From UBA10002 sp964373775 (GTDB lineage: Bacteria; Patescibacteriota; Minisyncoccia; Phycocordibacterales; UBA10002), in assembly GCA_964373775.1 (NCBI GenBank), contig CAYJWA010000002.1, positions 1-38,982 on the forward strand: a stretch of 38,982 nucleotides of DNA. Reading direction: 5' to 3'. The translations under genes were made by a program, and so were the position numbers. Of this stretch, positions 20,272 to 29,291 are shown piece by piece (the stretch's first letter is position 1; the number at the start of each line of letters is the position of its first letter). Below the pieces are notes generated by a model, which saw only the letters and a list, made by a program, of their open reading frames with translations, made no database searches and was not told where the DNA came from.

Positions 20272-20307
20272 ATGAATATTATTGGTAACGCAGCTCACCC
20301 TATATGA
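20272..20307 (+). CDS. 11-codon upstream ORF overlapping the rpoB start
   Basis: ATG 20272 is preceded by GGAAAG at good spacing (from the end of the repeat) and encodes MNIIGNAAHPI. Its TGA stop overlaps the rpoB ATG as ATGA. rpoB itself has no SD, so the short ORF could feed ribosomes to rpoB by coupling. It could also be coincidental. Confidence 0.35.
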   Translation: MNIIGNAAHPI

Positions 20308-23300
20308 GCGCTCACCCGACAGAAGAAGCAATGATGAAAACCGCGCGTCAGAAGAAATATTTTGGCGCATACAAGCCGCCGCTCGCGGAGCTTCCGAATC
20401 TCGTGGCGCCGCAACTCGCTTCGTTTCAGTGGCTTCGGGAGAAGGGTCTCGCGGAAGTGTTTTCCGAATTCTCGTCCATCAAGGATTATTCGGGGAAAAA
20501 GTTTGAGCTTGATTTTACCGGCTTTAAGATTACCGAGCCGAAGTACGACGAATTTTATGCAAAGCAGAACAAGCTTTCCTTTGAGGCGCCGCTGAAAGTG
20601 ACGGTGCGCCTGCGCAACAAAATCGCCGGTTCCGTGAAGGAGCAGGAAATCTTTATGGCGGATTTGCCGCTGATGACAGCGCACGGCACTTTTATCATCG
20701 CCGGCATTGAGCGCGTTATTGTGCCGCAGCTCGCGCGGTCTTTCGGCGTATTTTTTACCGGGGATGAGATTAAGGGGAAAAAGCATTTCGGCGCAAAGAT
20801 TATTCCGGCGCGCGGCGCGTGGATTGAGATTGAGACGGATATTGACGGCGCGTTCTATGTGCGCATTGACCGCAAGCGGAAATTTCCGGTAACCGCGCTC
20901 CTGCGCATACTCGGGGCAAAAAGCGAAAAAGAGATTTCTGAACTCTTTGAAACTTCTCCCCTTGCGCGAGCGCACATACGCGCGACCCTTGCCAAGGACC
21001 ACGCGAAGACAGCAGAAGAGGCATACCTGGAGATTCACAAACGATTGCGGGACGGCGAGATTGGGAGCGTGGAGAATGCCAAAGAGTTCATTCGCTCCAT
21101 TTTTGAGCCGGAACGGTACGACCTCTCCAAAGTGGGGCGGTTCCGCTTCAACAAGAGGTTCGGAAAACCTATGGACGAGAAATCGCTTGAGAGGCGGACA
21201 ATTTCCCTTGATGATTGCGTTACGATTCTCGCGCACATCGCGTACTTGCAGAATACGCAGGGCTCCCGCGAAGATGATATTGACCACCTCGGAAGCCGTC
21301 GGGTGCGTTTTGTCGGAGAACTCTTCCAGCAGAAAATCCGCGTGGGCCTCGCGCAGATGAAACGAAATATCCAGGACCGAATGTCCACCGCAGAGTCAGA
21401 TGTAACGCTCCCCGACAAATTCATCTCTCCCAAGCCCCTGCAGGCGCGCATCAAGGAATTTTTTACCACGAATCAACTGTCGCAGTTCATGCAGCAGGAG
21501 AACATTCTTTCGGAATTGGAGCATCTGCGTACGCTCTCCGCTCTTGGTCCGGGAGGGCTTACGCGCGAGCGCGCGAGCTTTGAGGTGCGCGATGTGCACC
21601 CCTCCCACTATGGTCGGCTCTGTCCCATTCACACTCCGGAGGGACCGAACATCGGACTTATCTTGCGTCTCTCCACTTATGCGCGGCTCAATGACTTCGG
21701 AATGATTGAGACGCCGTATGCGAGGGTGTCCGGCGGGCGCATTACCAAAGAGATTCACTATCTGAACGCGCTGGAGGAAGAACAACATCGCATTTCCCAC
21801 GCGGCAATACCCTCTGGAGCGGACGGAATGATTCTTGCCGAGGAGGTGGAGGTGCGCTTAAACGGAAAGCCGGAACTGGTGAAGCGAAGCGAGGTTGATT
21901 ATATAGACATTGCCACCAATCAGGCATTTTCCATTGCCACCTCCATGATTCCGTTTCTCAATCATGATGACGCGAACCGAGCGCTCATGGGTTCAAACAT
22001 GCAGAAGCAGGCGACGCCGTGTCTTATCCCGGAGGCGCCGCTCGTTGCGACAGGAATTGAGGAGCGGGCCGCGCGCGACACCGGACGGCTTCTCCTGGCA
22101 GCGGCGGATGGAGTCGTTTCTTTTGTGGATGCGCGCCGCATCGTGGTCAAGGAAGCAAAAGGGAAGGAACGGGAATATCGATTGGTCTCTTTTTCCCGCA
22201 CCAACGGTTTTACGGCGTTCCACCAACGTCCCTCGGTCGCGGCGGGCGAGAAGGTAGAAAAAGGCGCCGTGCTTGCCGATACCTCATCCTCCGAGGGAGG
22301 GCAGATGGCGCTCGGACAAAATATTCTTGCCGCGTTCATGTCGTGGTCCGGGGCCAACTATGAAGACGCGATTATTATTTCCGAGCGGTTGGTAAAGAAC
22401 AGTCGTTTTACGAGCATACACATTGAAGAGTTTGTCGTGAATGTCCGCGATACCAAGTTGGGGCCGGAGATCACCACGCACGACATCCCGAATGTTGGCG
22501 AGGCGAAGTTGAAAAACTTGGATGAGGACGGTGTTGTCCGCATCGGCGCCGAGGTCCGTCCCGGAGACATTTTAGTGGGTAAGATTACTCCGAAAGGGGA
22601 ATCCCAGCTTACCCCGGAGGAGCGATTGCTCCGCTCGCTTTTTGGAGAGAAGGCGCGGGATGTGAAAGATACTTCAAAGCGCATGGAGAACGGCAAACGC
22701 GGCCGCGTCTTGAGCGTCAAAGTGTTCTCGCGGGAACGCGGGGATAAGCTGGAGAGCGGCATTATCAAGCGCATTCATCTGGAGGTGGCGGAACTGCGCG
22801 CGGTATCGGTCGGAGACAAGCTTGCGGGCCGGCACGGCAATAAGGGAGTTATTTCCCGGGTGCTTCCGGAAGAGGATATGCCGTATCTTTCGGACGGGAC
22901 CCCGGTTGATATGATTTTAACGCCTTTAGGCGTGCCCTCGCGCATGAATCTCGGGCAGATTTTGGAACTGCATTTGGGGCGCGCGGCGCACGCGCTCCAG
23001 TATCAGGCGATTGTGCCGCCGTTTGCGGGAGCAACGGATACGGAGATTAAAGAAGAGCTCGTGCGCGCCGGATTTCAGGCGAACGGGAAGACGAAACTTT
23101 TTGACGGACGGACCGGCGAGCCCTTCAGTCAGGATATTGCGGTCGGGTATATGTATCTCATGAAGCTTCATCACATGGTTGAGGACAAGATTCATATGCG
23201 AAGCATCGGTCCCTATTCGCTCATTACTCAACAGCCGCTGGGCGGCAAAGCCCAGGGAGGAGGGCAGAGGTTCGGAGAAATGGAGGTCTGGGCTCTTCTC

Positions 23301-23567
23301 GGTCACGGCGCTGCTCACATTCTCCGCGAGATGCTCACAATAAAATCCGATGACATCCTGGGGCGTTCGGCAGTGTTTGACGCGATTGTCAAGGGACGGC
23401 GGTGGAGCGACGCGAATGCCCCCGCTTCTTTCAGCGTGCTTTTGCACACTTTGCGCGGGCTCGCGCTTCAGGTGGAATTGCAGAAGGAAGGAGAGGCCGC
23501 CGCGCCAGTCCACAAAAGGTCGGGGTATGCGGCGCGGGAGCGGATGCGGGAGCGATACTCCGCGTAA
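20304..23567 (+). CDS. rpoB: RNA polymerase beta subunit
   Basis: 1087 residues, at the short end for bacterial beta. Beta and beta' together form the RNA polymerase active-site cleft. Seen: GRLCPIHTPEGPNIGLILRL (fork region), LGQNILAAFMSWSGANYEDAIIISERLV, RLLRSLFGEKARDVKDTS, the Lys-containing KLAGRHGNKGVIS and LPEEDMPYLSDGTPVDMILTPLGVPSRMNLGQILELHLG, and GGKAQGGGQRFGEMEVWALLGHGAAHILREMLTIKSDD near the end. An alternative start is MMKTARQKKYFGAY at 20331, preceded by AGAAG. None of the palindromic insertions seen in the repair genes occurs here. It is separated from rpoC by a repeat copy rather than the usual short gap, and rplJ/rplL are not adjacent. Confidence 0.98.
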   Translation: MSAHPTEEAMMKTARQKKYFGAYKPPLAELPNLVAPQLASFQWLREKGLAEVFSEFSSIKDYSGKKFELDFTGFKITEPKYDEFYAKQNKLSFEAPLKVTVRLRNKIAGSVKEQEIFMADLPLMTAHGTFIIAGIERVIVPQLARSFGVFFTGDEIKGKKHFGAKIIPARGAWIEIETDIDGAFYVRIDRKRKFPVTALLRILGAKSEKEISELFETSPLARAHIRATLAKDHAKTAEEAYLEIHKRLRDGEIGSVENAKEFIRSIFEPERYDLSKVGRFRFNKRFGKPMDEKSLERRTISLDDCVTILAHIAYLQNTQGSREDDIDHLGSRRVRFVGELFQQKIRVGLAQMKRNIQDRMSTAESDVTLPDKFISPKPLQARIKEFFTTNQLSQFMQQENILSELEHLRTLSALGPGGLTRERASFEVRDVHPSHYGRLCPIHTPEGPNIGLILRLSTYARLNDFGMIETPYARVSGGRITKEIHYLNALEEEQHRISHAAIPSGADGMILAEEVEVRLNGKPELVKRSEVDYIDIATNQAFSIATSMIPFLNHDDANRALMGSNMQKQATPCLIPEAPLVATGIEERAARDTGRLLLAAADGVVSFVDARRIVVKEAKGKEREYRLVSFSRTNGFTAFHQRPSVAAGEKVEKGAVLADTSSSEGGQMALGQNILAAFMSWSGANYEDAIIISERLVKNSRFTSIHIEEFVVNVRDTKLGPEITTHDIPNVGEAKLKNLDEDGVVRIGAEVRPGDILVGKITPKGESQLTPEERLLRSLFGEKARDVKDTSKRMENGKRGRVLSVKVFSRERGDKLESGIIKRIHLEVAELRAVSVGDKLAGRHGNKGVISRVLPEEDMPYLSDGTPVDMILTPLGVPSRMNLGQILELHLGRAAHALQYQAIVPPFAGATDTEIKEELVRAGFQANGKTKLFDGRTGEPFSQDIAVGYMYLMKLHHMVEDKIHMRSIGPYSLITQQPLGGKAQGGGQRFGEMEVWALLGHGAAHILREMLTIKSDDILGRSAVFDAIVKGRRWSDANAPASFSVLLHTLRGLALQVELQKEGEAAAPVHKRSGYAARERMRERYSA

Positions 23568-23770
23568 AAGCACAAGCACGAAACAATCTTCTTACAACAC
23601 AAAACACAGTGTCTCCACCCTTCGGGGGATCTCCCGAAGGGAGACAAAAACCCAACGGGGAAATGAGTTTGTGTTTTGAAAAGATTGTGTTTTGTCTGGA
23701 CTTTGTGCGGTCTGTGTTTTGGAAAGGGTAAGAAGTTCTTGTTTCGGCTTTGCCAAGTAATCCTTATTGT
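23568..23770. repeat. Dispersed palindromic repeat family B, copy 3 (between rpoB and rpoC)
   Basis: The core at 23618-23650 is CCCTTCGGG-GGATCT-CCCGAAGGG then AGACAAAAA, closest to copy 1. Flanks are AACACAAAACACAG on the left and TTTGTGTTTTG and TCTGTGTTTTGG on the right. It fills almost the whole rpoB-rpoC gap. No gene or clear promoter is seen in the gap. Confidence 0.82.
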
Positions 23771-26700
23771 ATGAAATCAAAAACGATCTCCAACTTCAAT
23801 GATTTTGATTCCCTCTTTCTCCGTCTCGCGTCTCCGGATGATATTGTCTCGTGGTCGTTTGGAGAGGTGACGAAGCCCGAGACCATCAACTATCGGACCC
23901 AGAGAAGCGAAAAAAACGGCCTTTTTGACGAGAGGATTTTCGGACCGGACCGCGATTATGAATGTTATTGCGGCAAGTACCGCGGCGTTCGTTACAAAGG
24001 AATCGTCTGCGAAAAATGCGGGGTGGAATTGACGCGCGCCATTGTCCGGCGGGAGAGGATGGGACATATTGAGCTTGCGGCTCCGGTCTCTCATATCTGG
24101 TTTTTGCGGAGCATGCCGTCGCGGCTCGGTCTCGTTCTCGGCATGTCAGCGCTTGATTTGGAAAAAGTCGTTTATTTTGCCGGGTATCTTATCACCCGCG
24201 TGGTGCCGGAAGAGCGGGAGCGGATTTTGCGGGAGCTTGATTCAGAGTACAAGAGCAAGGCCAAAGCTCTGTTGGATGAAAAGGAGCGCGAGGAACTCAA
24301 GGCGCGGTTCCTCCAAGGGAAGCAGGTTGTTGAGGGGCTTCAAGCCGGGGATGTATTGGATGAAGTGGCGTATCACGACTATTCGCGCAAGTACGGCACT
24401 CTTTTTGAAGCCGGAGTCGGCGCCGAAGCAATTTACAATTTGGTCGCGGCGCTTGACCTTGCGAAATTATGCCGCCAACTGGAAGAAGCGCAGACGCGCG
24501 CCGGCGCCGCGGAGCGGGAGCGGCTCTCCAAGCGGCTCTCGCTTCTCCGCTCCATGATTTCGTCCGGCGTCCGCCCGGAGTGGATGTTTCTTACCCGCAT
24601 TCCGGTGATTCCGCCGGCGCTCCGTCCCATGGTTCCTTTAGACGGCGGACGGTATGCGACCTCGGATGTCAATGATCTGTACCGGCGGGTGATTAACCGA
24701 AACAATCGGCTACGGAAACTCAAGGAAATCAAAGCGCCTGATGTGATTTTGCGCAATGAGAAGCGTATTCTGCAGGAAGCGGTTGATTCTCTGATTGATA
24801 ATGCCATCCGTCACGGTGCCACGCAGGCAGGCGCGCAGAGTATTGCGTCGCGGCGCGCGCTCAAGTCCCTTTCTGACAATCTCAAAGGTAAACGCGGACT
24901 CTTTCGCCAAAATCTTTTGGGGAAGCGGGTTGATTATTCCGGCCGTTCCGTCATCGTGGTGGGACCAACCTTGCACTTGCACCAGTGCGGACTGCCGAAG
25001 CATATGGCGCTGGAACTTTTCCGCCCGTTTATCATCCGGAAGCTCTTGGAGCGCGAGCTTGCGTTCAATATCCGCGGCGCCGGGCGGCTCATTGAAGAAG
25101 GCGTCTCCGAAGTATGGGCGATTCTGGAGGAGGTGATTGCTGACAAGTTCGTTCTTCTAAACCGCGCCCCCACTCTCCATCGCTTAGGAATTCAGGCATT
25201 CCAGCCGGTACTCATTGAGGGGAGCGCCATTCAGGTGCACCCGCTCGTCTGTACCGCGTTTAACGCGGATTTTGACGGCGACCAGATGGCGGTGCATGTG
25301 CCGCTCTCGCCCGAGGCGCAGGCAGAGGCGCGCGAAATAATGGCGGCGCACAAAAATATCTTGAAGCCCGGGAGCGGCGACCCGATTGTGTCCGCAAAGA
25401 TGCTTGACATCGTGCTCGGCTGTTGGTGGATGACGAAACTGGTGCCGGGCGCAAAAGGCGAAGGGAAATATTTTGCTTTTCCGAACCGCGCGGTTACCGC
25501 ATTTGATTTCGGCGCGGTTGATTTCCGCGCAAAAATCAAAGTGCTCGGAAGCGAAAAAGGCAAGTATAGCGAATTTAGCGGAAAGTTGTTCGAGACATCA
25601 GTCGGCAGGATTCTTTTCAACGGGGTGCTGCCGGACGATTACCCCTACCTCAATAAGGAGATGGAACGCAAAAGCATGGCGACGCTCGTTGATGAACTGA
25701 TTACCCGTTATGGCATCGCGCGCATGCCGGAGATTATGGACCGTATCAAGGCATTCGGTTTTAAGTACGCGACTCATTCGGGCATCACCTGGGGAATTGA
25801 CGATGTGACGGTTCCCGCGGGGAAGGACGCTGTTATTGCGGCAGCGCGGGAGCGGTCTTTGGCGGTGTTTGTTGAGTGGCGGGAGGGGCTTCTTTCTGAA
25901 GAGGAACGATTGCGGAAAAACATTGAGATTTGGCACGCGGCAAAAGCGCAGGTGGAGAAACTTATCCCCGCGTCGCTTGATAAAAACGGTTCCGTTTATG
26001 ACATGGTATTTTCCGGCGCACGCGGTTCGTTTTCGCAGATTACGCAGATGGCGGGCATGAAGGGGCTTATCCAGAATACGGCGGGGGAGACTATTGAGTT
26101 TCCGATCCTCTCCTGTATGAAAGAGGGATTGACGCCCATTGAGTATTTCATTACGACGCACGGTTCCCGCAAAGGACTTACGGATACTGCCTTAAACACC
26201 GCAAAGGCGGGGTATCTCACCCGGAAGCTCTTCGTGGTGGCGCAGGATGTTATTATTACCGAGGAGGATTGCGGCACGAAGGAGGGAATTATCATCCGGC
26301 GCACCGGAGCCGCGGGCATTGAGGTGTCGTTTGCGAAGAGCATTCGCGGGCGGTTTCTCGCTGCTCCCGCGGTTCTCGCGGACGGAACGGTCTTGTTCAA
26401 AAAAGGACACCTTCTCTCAAAGGGAGATGCGCGGAAGATTGAGGATGCGGGCGTAACCGAGGTCTCCGCCCGCTCTCCGCTCTCCTGCAAAACCGCGGGT
26501 GGGGTATGCGCGCGCTGTTACGGCATGGACTTGGGCAAAAACGAGCCCGTAGGGCTTGGCGAAGCAGTCGGTACGGTTGCCGCGCAAGCAATTGGAGAGC
26601 CGGGAACCCAGCTGACGATGCGCACCTTCCATACCGGCGGCGTTTCGTCACTCGGCGGAGACATCACGCAGGGTCTTCCGCGCGTGGAAGAATTGTTTGA

Positions 26701-27454
26701 AAAGAGGAGCCCCAAAAATCCGGCCGTGGTTTCCCGGACGGACGGCACGGTATTGGAGGTGAAGAGCACGGGGAAAGAGAAGGTGATTATGGTATTGCCC
26801 GAGGCGCCGCAGAAGCGGGGGAAGAAGACGGGAGCGATTGAATACGCGATGAGTTATAATCGCATTCCGTTCGTAAAAGAGGGGCAGCGCGTGAAGAAAG
26901 GAGACATTCTGACCGACGGGGCCGTAGACATTGACGAGCTCTTTGAGTATGGCGGCCGCGAACGCGCGCAGGAATACATTATCGCGGAAGTCGCAAAGCC
27001 CTACGAGTTGCAGGGAGAGACCGTTTCTCGCAAGCACATAGAGGTGATTGTGCGGCAGATGTTCAGCCGGCGCCGCGTCTCTGACGCCGGCGGCACCGCG
27101 CTCTCTGTCGGCGATGTGGTTGATGAGGTGTTTCTTTCGGCGCAAAACGAAGCAGCGCAGGAGCGCGGAGAGGAGCCGGCAAAGACAGAACTTCTCGTTC
27201 TCGGCATCTCGGAGGTGTCGCTCTCGCGCCGTTCCGTTCTTGCGGCCGCGTCATTCCAGCACACGACGCGCGTCCTTATCTCCGCTGCGGTGCGCGGCAG
27301 CCGCGACCACCTGCGGGGACTGATGGAAAATGTCATCATCGGACGGCTCATCCCGGCAGGCACTGGATTTGCGGGAGGTCCTAAAGCGCAGATGATTGAA
27401 GAAGTGCAAGCAGAGTTGGCGCAAGAGGCGTCTGAAGAATTGAATACTCAATGA
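23771..27454 (+). CDS. rpoC: RNA polymerase beta' subunit
   Basis: 1227 residues from ATG 23771; an in-frame TTG seven codons earlier is less likely. Seen: N-terminal zinc site CYCGKYRGVRYKGIVCEKCGVE, the double-psi barrel with the catalytic NADFDGDQMAVHVPLS, a bridge-helix/trigger-loop region (GSRKGLTDTALNTAKAGYLTRKL, then GTQLTMRTFHTGG), and the second zinc site CKTAGGVCARCYGMDL. Most of the usual length is present, and there are no repeat-derived insertions. A branched terminator structure follows. Confidence 0.98.
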   Translation: MKSKTISNFNDFDSLFLRLASPDDIVSWSFGEVTKPETINYRTQRSEKNGLFDERIFGPDRDYECYCGKYRGVRYKGIVCEKCGVELTRAIVRRERMGHIELAAPVSHIWFLRSMPSRLGLVLGMSALDLEKVVYFAGYLITRVVPEERERILRELDSEYKSKAKALLDEKEREELKARFLQGKQVVEGLQAGDVLDEVAYHDYSRKYGTLFEAGVGAEAIYNLVAALDLAKLCRQLEEAQTRAGAAERERLSKRLSLLRSMISSGVRPEWMFLTRIPVIPPALRPMVPLDGGRYATSDVNDLYRRVINRNNRLRKLKEIKAPDVILRNEKRILQEAVDSLIDNAIRHGATQAGAQSIASRRALKSLSDNLKGKRGLFRQNLLGKRVDYSGRSVIVVGPTLHLHQCGLPKHMALELFRPFIIRKLLERELAFNIRGAGRLIEEGVSEVWAILEEVIADKFVLLNRAPTLHRLGIQAFQPVLIEGSAIQVHPLVCTAFNADFDGDQMAVHVPLSPEAQAEAREIMAAHKNILKPGSGDPIVSAKMLDIVLGCWWMTKLVPGAKGEGKYFAFPNRAVTAFDFGAVDFRAKIKVLGSEKGKYSEFSGKLFETSVGRILFNGVLPDDYPYLNKEMERKSMATLVDELITRYGIARMPEIMDRIKAFGFKYATHSGITWGIDDVTVPAGKDAVIAAARERSLAVFVEWREGLLSEEERLRKNIEIWHAAKAQVEKLIPASLDKNGSVYDMVFSGARGSFSQITQMAGMKGLIQNTAGETIEFPILSCMKEGLTPIEYFITTHGSRKGLTDTALNTAKAGYLTRKLFVVAQDVIITEEDCGTKEGIIIRRTGAAGIEVSFAKSIRGRFLAAPAVLADGTVLFKKGHLLSKGDARKIEDAGVTEVSARSPLSCKTAGGVCARCYGMDLGKNEPVGLGEAVGTVAAQAIGEPGTQLTMRTFHTGGVSSLGGDITQGLPRVEELFEKRSPKNPAVVSRTDGTVLEVKSTGKEKVIMVLPEAPQKRGKKTGAIEYAMSYNRIPFVKEGQRVKKGDILTDGAVDIDELFEYGGRERAQEYIIAEVAKPYELQGETVSRKHIEVIVRQMFSRRRVSDAGGTALSVGDVVDEVFLSAQNEAAQERGEEPAKTELLVLGISEVSLSRRSVLAAASFQHTTRVLISAAVRGSRDHLRGLMENVIIGRLIPAGTGFAGGPKAQMIEEVQAELAQEASEELNTQ

Positions 27455-27471
27455 GGAGCGTGAAAGGTAAC

Positions 27472-27531
27472 GGAGGTTCTGGCGGCTTACTCGCCTGGTT
27501 TTGTAAGAGCTCTTGTACAGAGCCTCCTTTT
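27472..27531 (+). terminator. Branched terminator after rpoC
   Basis: GGAGGTTCTG (27472-27481) pairs with CAGAGCCTCC (27518-27527), enclosing GGCG-GCTTACT-CGCC and a further small stem; TTTT follows directly. Confidence 0.65.
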
Positions 27532-27586
27532 GACGGCCAGCAGCAGGCAAAAGACTGCTCTATATTTACCGTGGAGCACTGCAGAG

Positions 27587-27615
27587 GATATAAAAGCTAT
27601 TTGTGTCTTTGTCAA
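27587..27615 (-). promoter_or_regulatory. Leftward promoter facing the rpoC 3' end
   Basis: Minus strand: TTGACA (27610-27615), 17-bp spacer, TATATC (27587-27592). Transcription would start near 27580 and run antisense through the rpoC terminator hairpin into the 3' end of rpoC. No ORF follows; an antisense RNA is possible. Confidence 0.5.
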
Positions 27616-27640
27616 TCCATTTAACTTCTGGCGGGTCTGC

Positions 27641-27646
27641 TATAGT
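27641..27646 (+). promoter_or_regulatory. -10 box upstream of mreB
   Basis: CTGCTATAGTGG: TATAGT preceded by TGC (extended -10). No good -35 at standard spacing. It would give an mreB leader of about 210 nt that includes the large inverted repeat. A second candidate -10, TATATT at 27846-27851, would give a nearly leaderless mRNA. Confidence 0.4.
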
Positions 27647-27861
27647 GGGGAAACACAGAACAGGTGTGGAATAAAAGGTCGCCCCTCTTTTTCTTACTCG
27701 TATCTATTCGCAGTATTGGTATCATCTGCCCGCCCGTATCCGCTAGAATGACTCTGTTGGGCTGACCGAATCATTATCCCGACACACTCGTCTGAACGGC
27801 TCGACCGGGCGGGGAGTCATTCTGGCGGGGTGCGATTCGGGCGGGTATATTGGTATTCTGT

Positions 27862-28875
27862 ATGAGTTTTTTCACCCCCAAACTCGGAATTGACCTCGGC
27901 ACCGCCAACACCTTGGTGTATGTTCCGGGCAAGGGCATTGTGCTCAATGAGCCGTCCGTGGTGGCGGTCTCCGAGCAGGACAATCGGATTCTTGCGGTCG
28001 GGGATGAGGCGAAGAAGATGGTGGGGAAGACACCGGAAGAGATCGTGGCGTACCGGCCCATGAAAGACGGAGTGATTGCGGACTACCGCGTGACCGAGGC
28101 AATGCTCCGGTACTTTATTACGAAAGCCCTCGGCAGATGGAACATCTGGAAGCCGGAAGTGCTCGTTTCTGTGCCCGCAGGCGTTACTTCAACAGAGCGG
28201 CGCGCCGTGATTGAAGCCGCCATCAAAGCCGGCGCGAAGAACGCGTATGTGGTGAAGGAGCCGATTCTTGCGGCAATCGGCGCGGGCATCCCGATTCACG
28301 AGCCCGTGGGGCACATGATTGTGGACATTGGCGGCGGCACCACCGATGTTGCGGTCATATCGCTCGGCGGCATCGTCTCTTCCACTTCAGTCAAGTGCGC
28401 CGGAAACCGCGTTGATTCCGCAATTGCGGATTACATCAAAAAGACCTTTAACCTCGCGATTGGCGACAAGATGGCGGAAGATGTGAAGATAGAGATCGGC
28501 TCTGCTGTTCCGTTGGAGGAGGAACTCTCCCTCCTGATTAAGGGACGCGACTTCATTACCGGGCTTCCGCGCACCGCAGAGGTGAAGACAAATGAAGTCG
28601 TGAAGGCAATCGGCAGGGAACTGCGGGAGATGATTAAATCAATCAAGGATGTTCTGCAGGAGACGCCGCCGGAGCTCTCTGCGGATATTATTGACCGAGG
28701 GATTATTATGACCGGCGGCTCGTCCCAGTTGCGCAACTTTCCGGAGTTGGTCTTCCGGCGGACCGGCGTGAAAGCAGTGCTCGCGAAAGACGCGCTCTTC
28801 TGCGTGGCAAAGGGCACCGGCATCGCGCTCGCGCACCTGGATACCTACAAGAAGTCAGTCATTGCGAAGAGGTAG
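27862..28875 (+). CDS. mreB: Rod-shape-determining actin homologue MreB
   Basis: 337 residues from ATG 27862; the in-frame TTG upstream lies in the promoter-like sequence. MreB polymerises on the inner membrane face and guides cell-wall synthesis. Actin-fold motifs: phosphate-1 GIDLGTANTLVY, ADYRVTEAMLRYFI, VLVSVPAGVTSTERRAVIEAA, NAYVVKEPILAAIGAG, phosphate-2 DIGGGTTDVAVISLGG, and the adenosine motif GIIMTGGSSQLRNFPEL. The N-terminal MSFFTPKLG can form a short amphipathic membrane anchor. mreC and mreD do not follow; tandem repeats and the giant surface protein do. Confidence 0.97.
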   Translation: MSFFTPKLGIDLGTANTLVYVPGKGIVLNEPSVVAVSEQDNRILAVGDEAKKMVGKTPEEIVAYRPMKDGVIADYRVTEAMLRYFITKALGRWNIWKPEVLVSVPAGVTSTERRAVIEAAIKAGAKNAYVVKEPILAAIGAGIPIHEPVGHMIVDIGGGTTDVAVISLGGIVSSTSVKCAGNRVDSAIADYIKKTFNLAIGDKMAEDVKIEIGSAVPLEEELSLLIKGRDFITGLPRTAEVKTNEVVKAIGRELREMIKSIKDVLQETPPELSADIIDRGIIMTGGSSQLRNFPELVFRRTGVKAVLAKDALFCVAKGTGIALAHLDTYKKSVIAKR

Positions 28876-28884
28876 GAGATGCAG

Positions 28885-28984
28885 AACAGGGAACAGGGAA
28901 CAGGGAACAGGGAACATGAAATATGGAATATGAAATATGAAATAGGGAACAGGGAACATGAAATATGGAACATGAAATATGAAA
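28885..28984. repeat. Tandem microsatellite-like repeats
   Basis: Repeats of the 7-mer AACAGGG (four in a row, then two more) alternate with ATGAAATATGGAA-type units. About 100 nt, purine-rich on the plus strand, directly after mreB. Such arrays are prone to copy-number change. Confidence 0.85.
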
Positions 28985-28999
28985 TCGGCATTTTCCCTG

Positions 29000-29147
29000 C
29001 GAGTTATCCCCGTAGTGAATTTTTGCATCGTTGCTGTCGCAACAGTTTAGAAGGGAATTTAGAAAACACAGGATTTTTGGCGTTTTTGAAGTGATTTGCG
29101 ATTTAGCGGCAACGCAATGCGAAAATCTACTACGGGGTTATCCACAG
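29000..29147. repeat. Long imperfect inverted repeat with a DnaA-box-like motif
   Basis: About 29004-29036 (ATCCCCGTAGTGAATTTTTG and on) is complementary to about 29110-29143 with mismatches (CCCCGTAGT, ATTTT and GCAT blocks align). The right arm contains TTATCCACA (29138-29146), a perfect DnaA-box consensus, the left arm TTATCCCCG. No dnaA, dnaN or box cluster is nearby. No gene is seen between mreB and the promoter at 29179. Confidence 0.6.
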
Positions 29148-29154
29148 TTTCGTT

Positions 29155-29184
29155 TTAACGCTTTGACCCGTTCCGCGCTATACT
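29155..29184 (+). promoter_or_regulatory. Promoter of the giant surface protein
   Basis: GCGC-TATACT (29179-29184) with a -35 TTAACG (29155-29160) at 18 bp. The leader up to the ATG at 29292 is about 100 nt. Confidence 0.5.
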
Positions 29185-29291
29185 TTCCTTATTAAGGGGG
29201 TTGTCCTCGCGTGTTTGTTTTTCGTGTCGGAAAGAACAAGCATGGCTCGTTAAACCTTTCTACTTTTATCATTAGCATTTTTTCTCACACT

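Larger units (their letters stand above)
27532..27861. other. rpoC-mreB intergenic region with promoters and a large inverted repeat
   Basis: No ORF is supported in about 330 bases. It holds a leftward promoter (27587-27615), a rightward -10 (27641-27646), and a large imperfect inverted repeat with AGAATGACTC (27745-27754) opposite GAGTCATTCT (27814-27823) and outer CCCGCC/GGCGGG arms reaching to about 27845. The latter would fold in the mreB leader. Confidence 0.5.

Noticed and set aside
20295..21287. 330-codon ORF antisense to rpoB
   Set aside because: It mirrors rpoB codon structure, has no SD or family resemblance, and rpoB is unmistakable on the other strand.
28990..29150. Replication origin
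   Set aside because: Only one perfect DnaA-box-like site, with no dnaA or dnaN and no box cluster or AT-rich unwinding region next to it.
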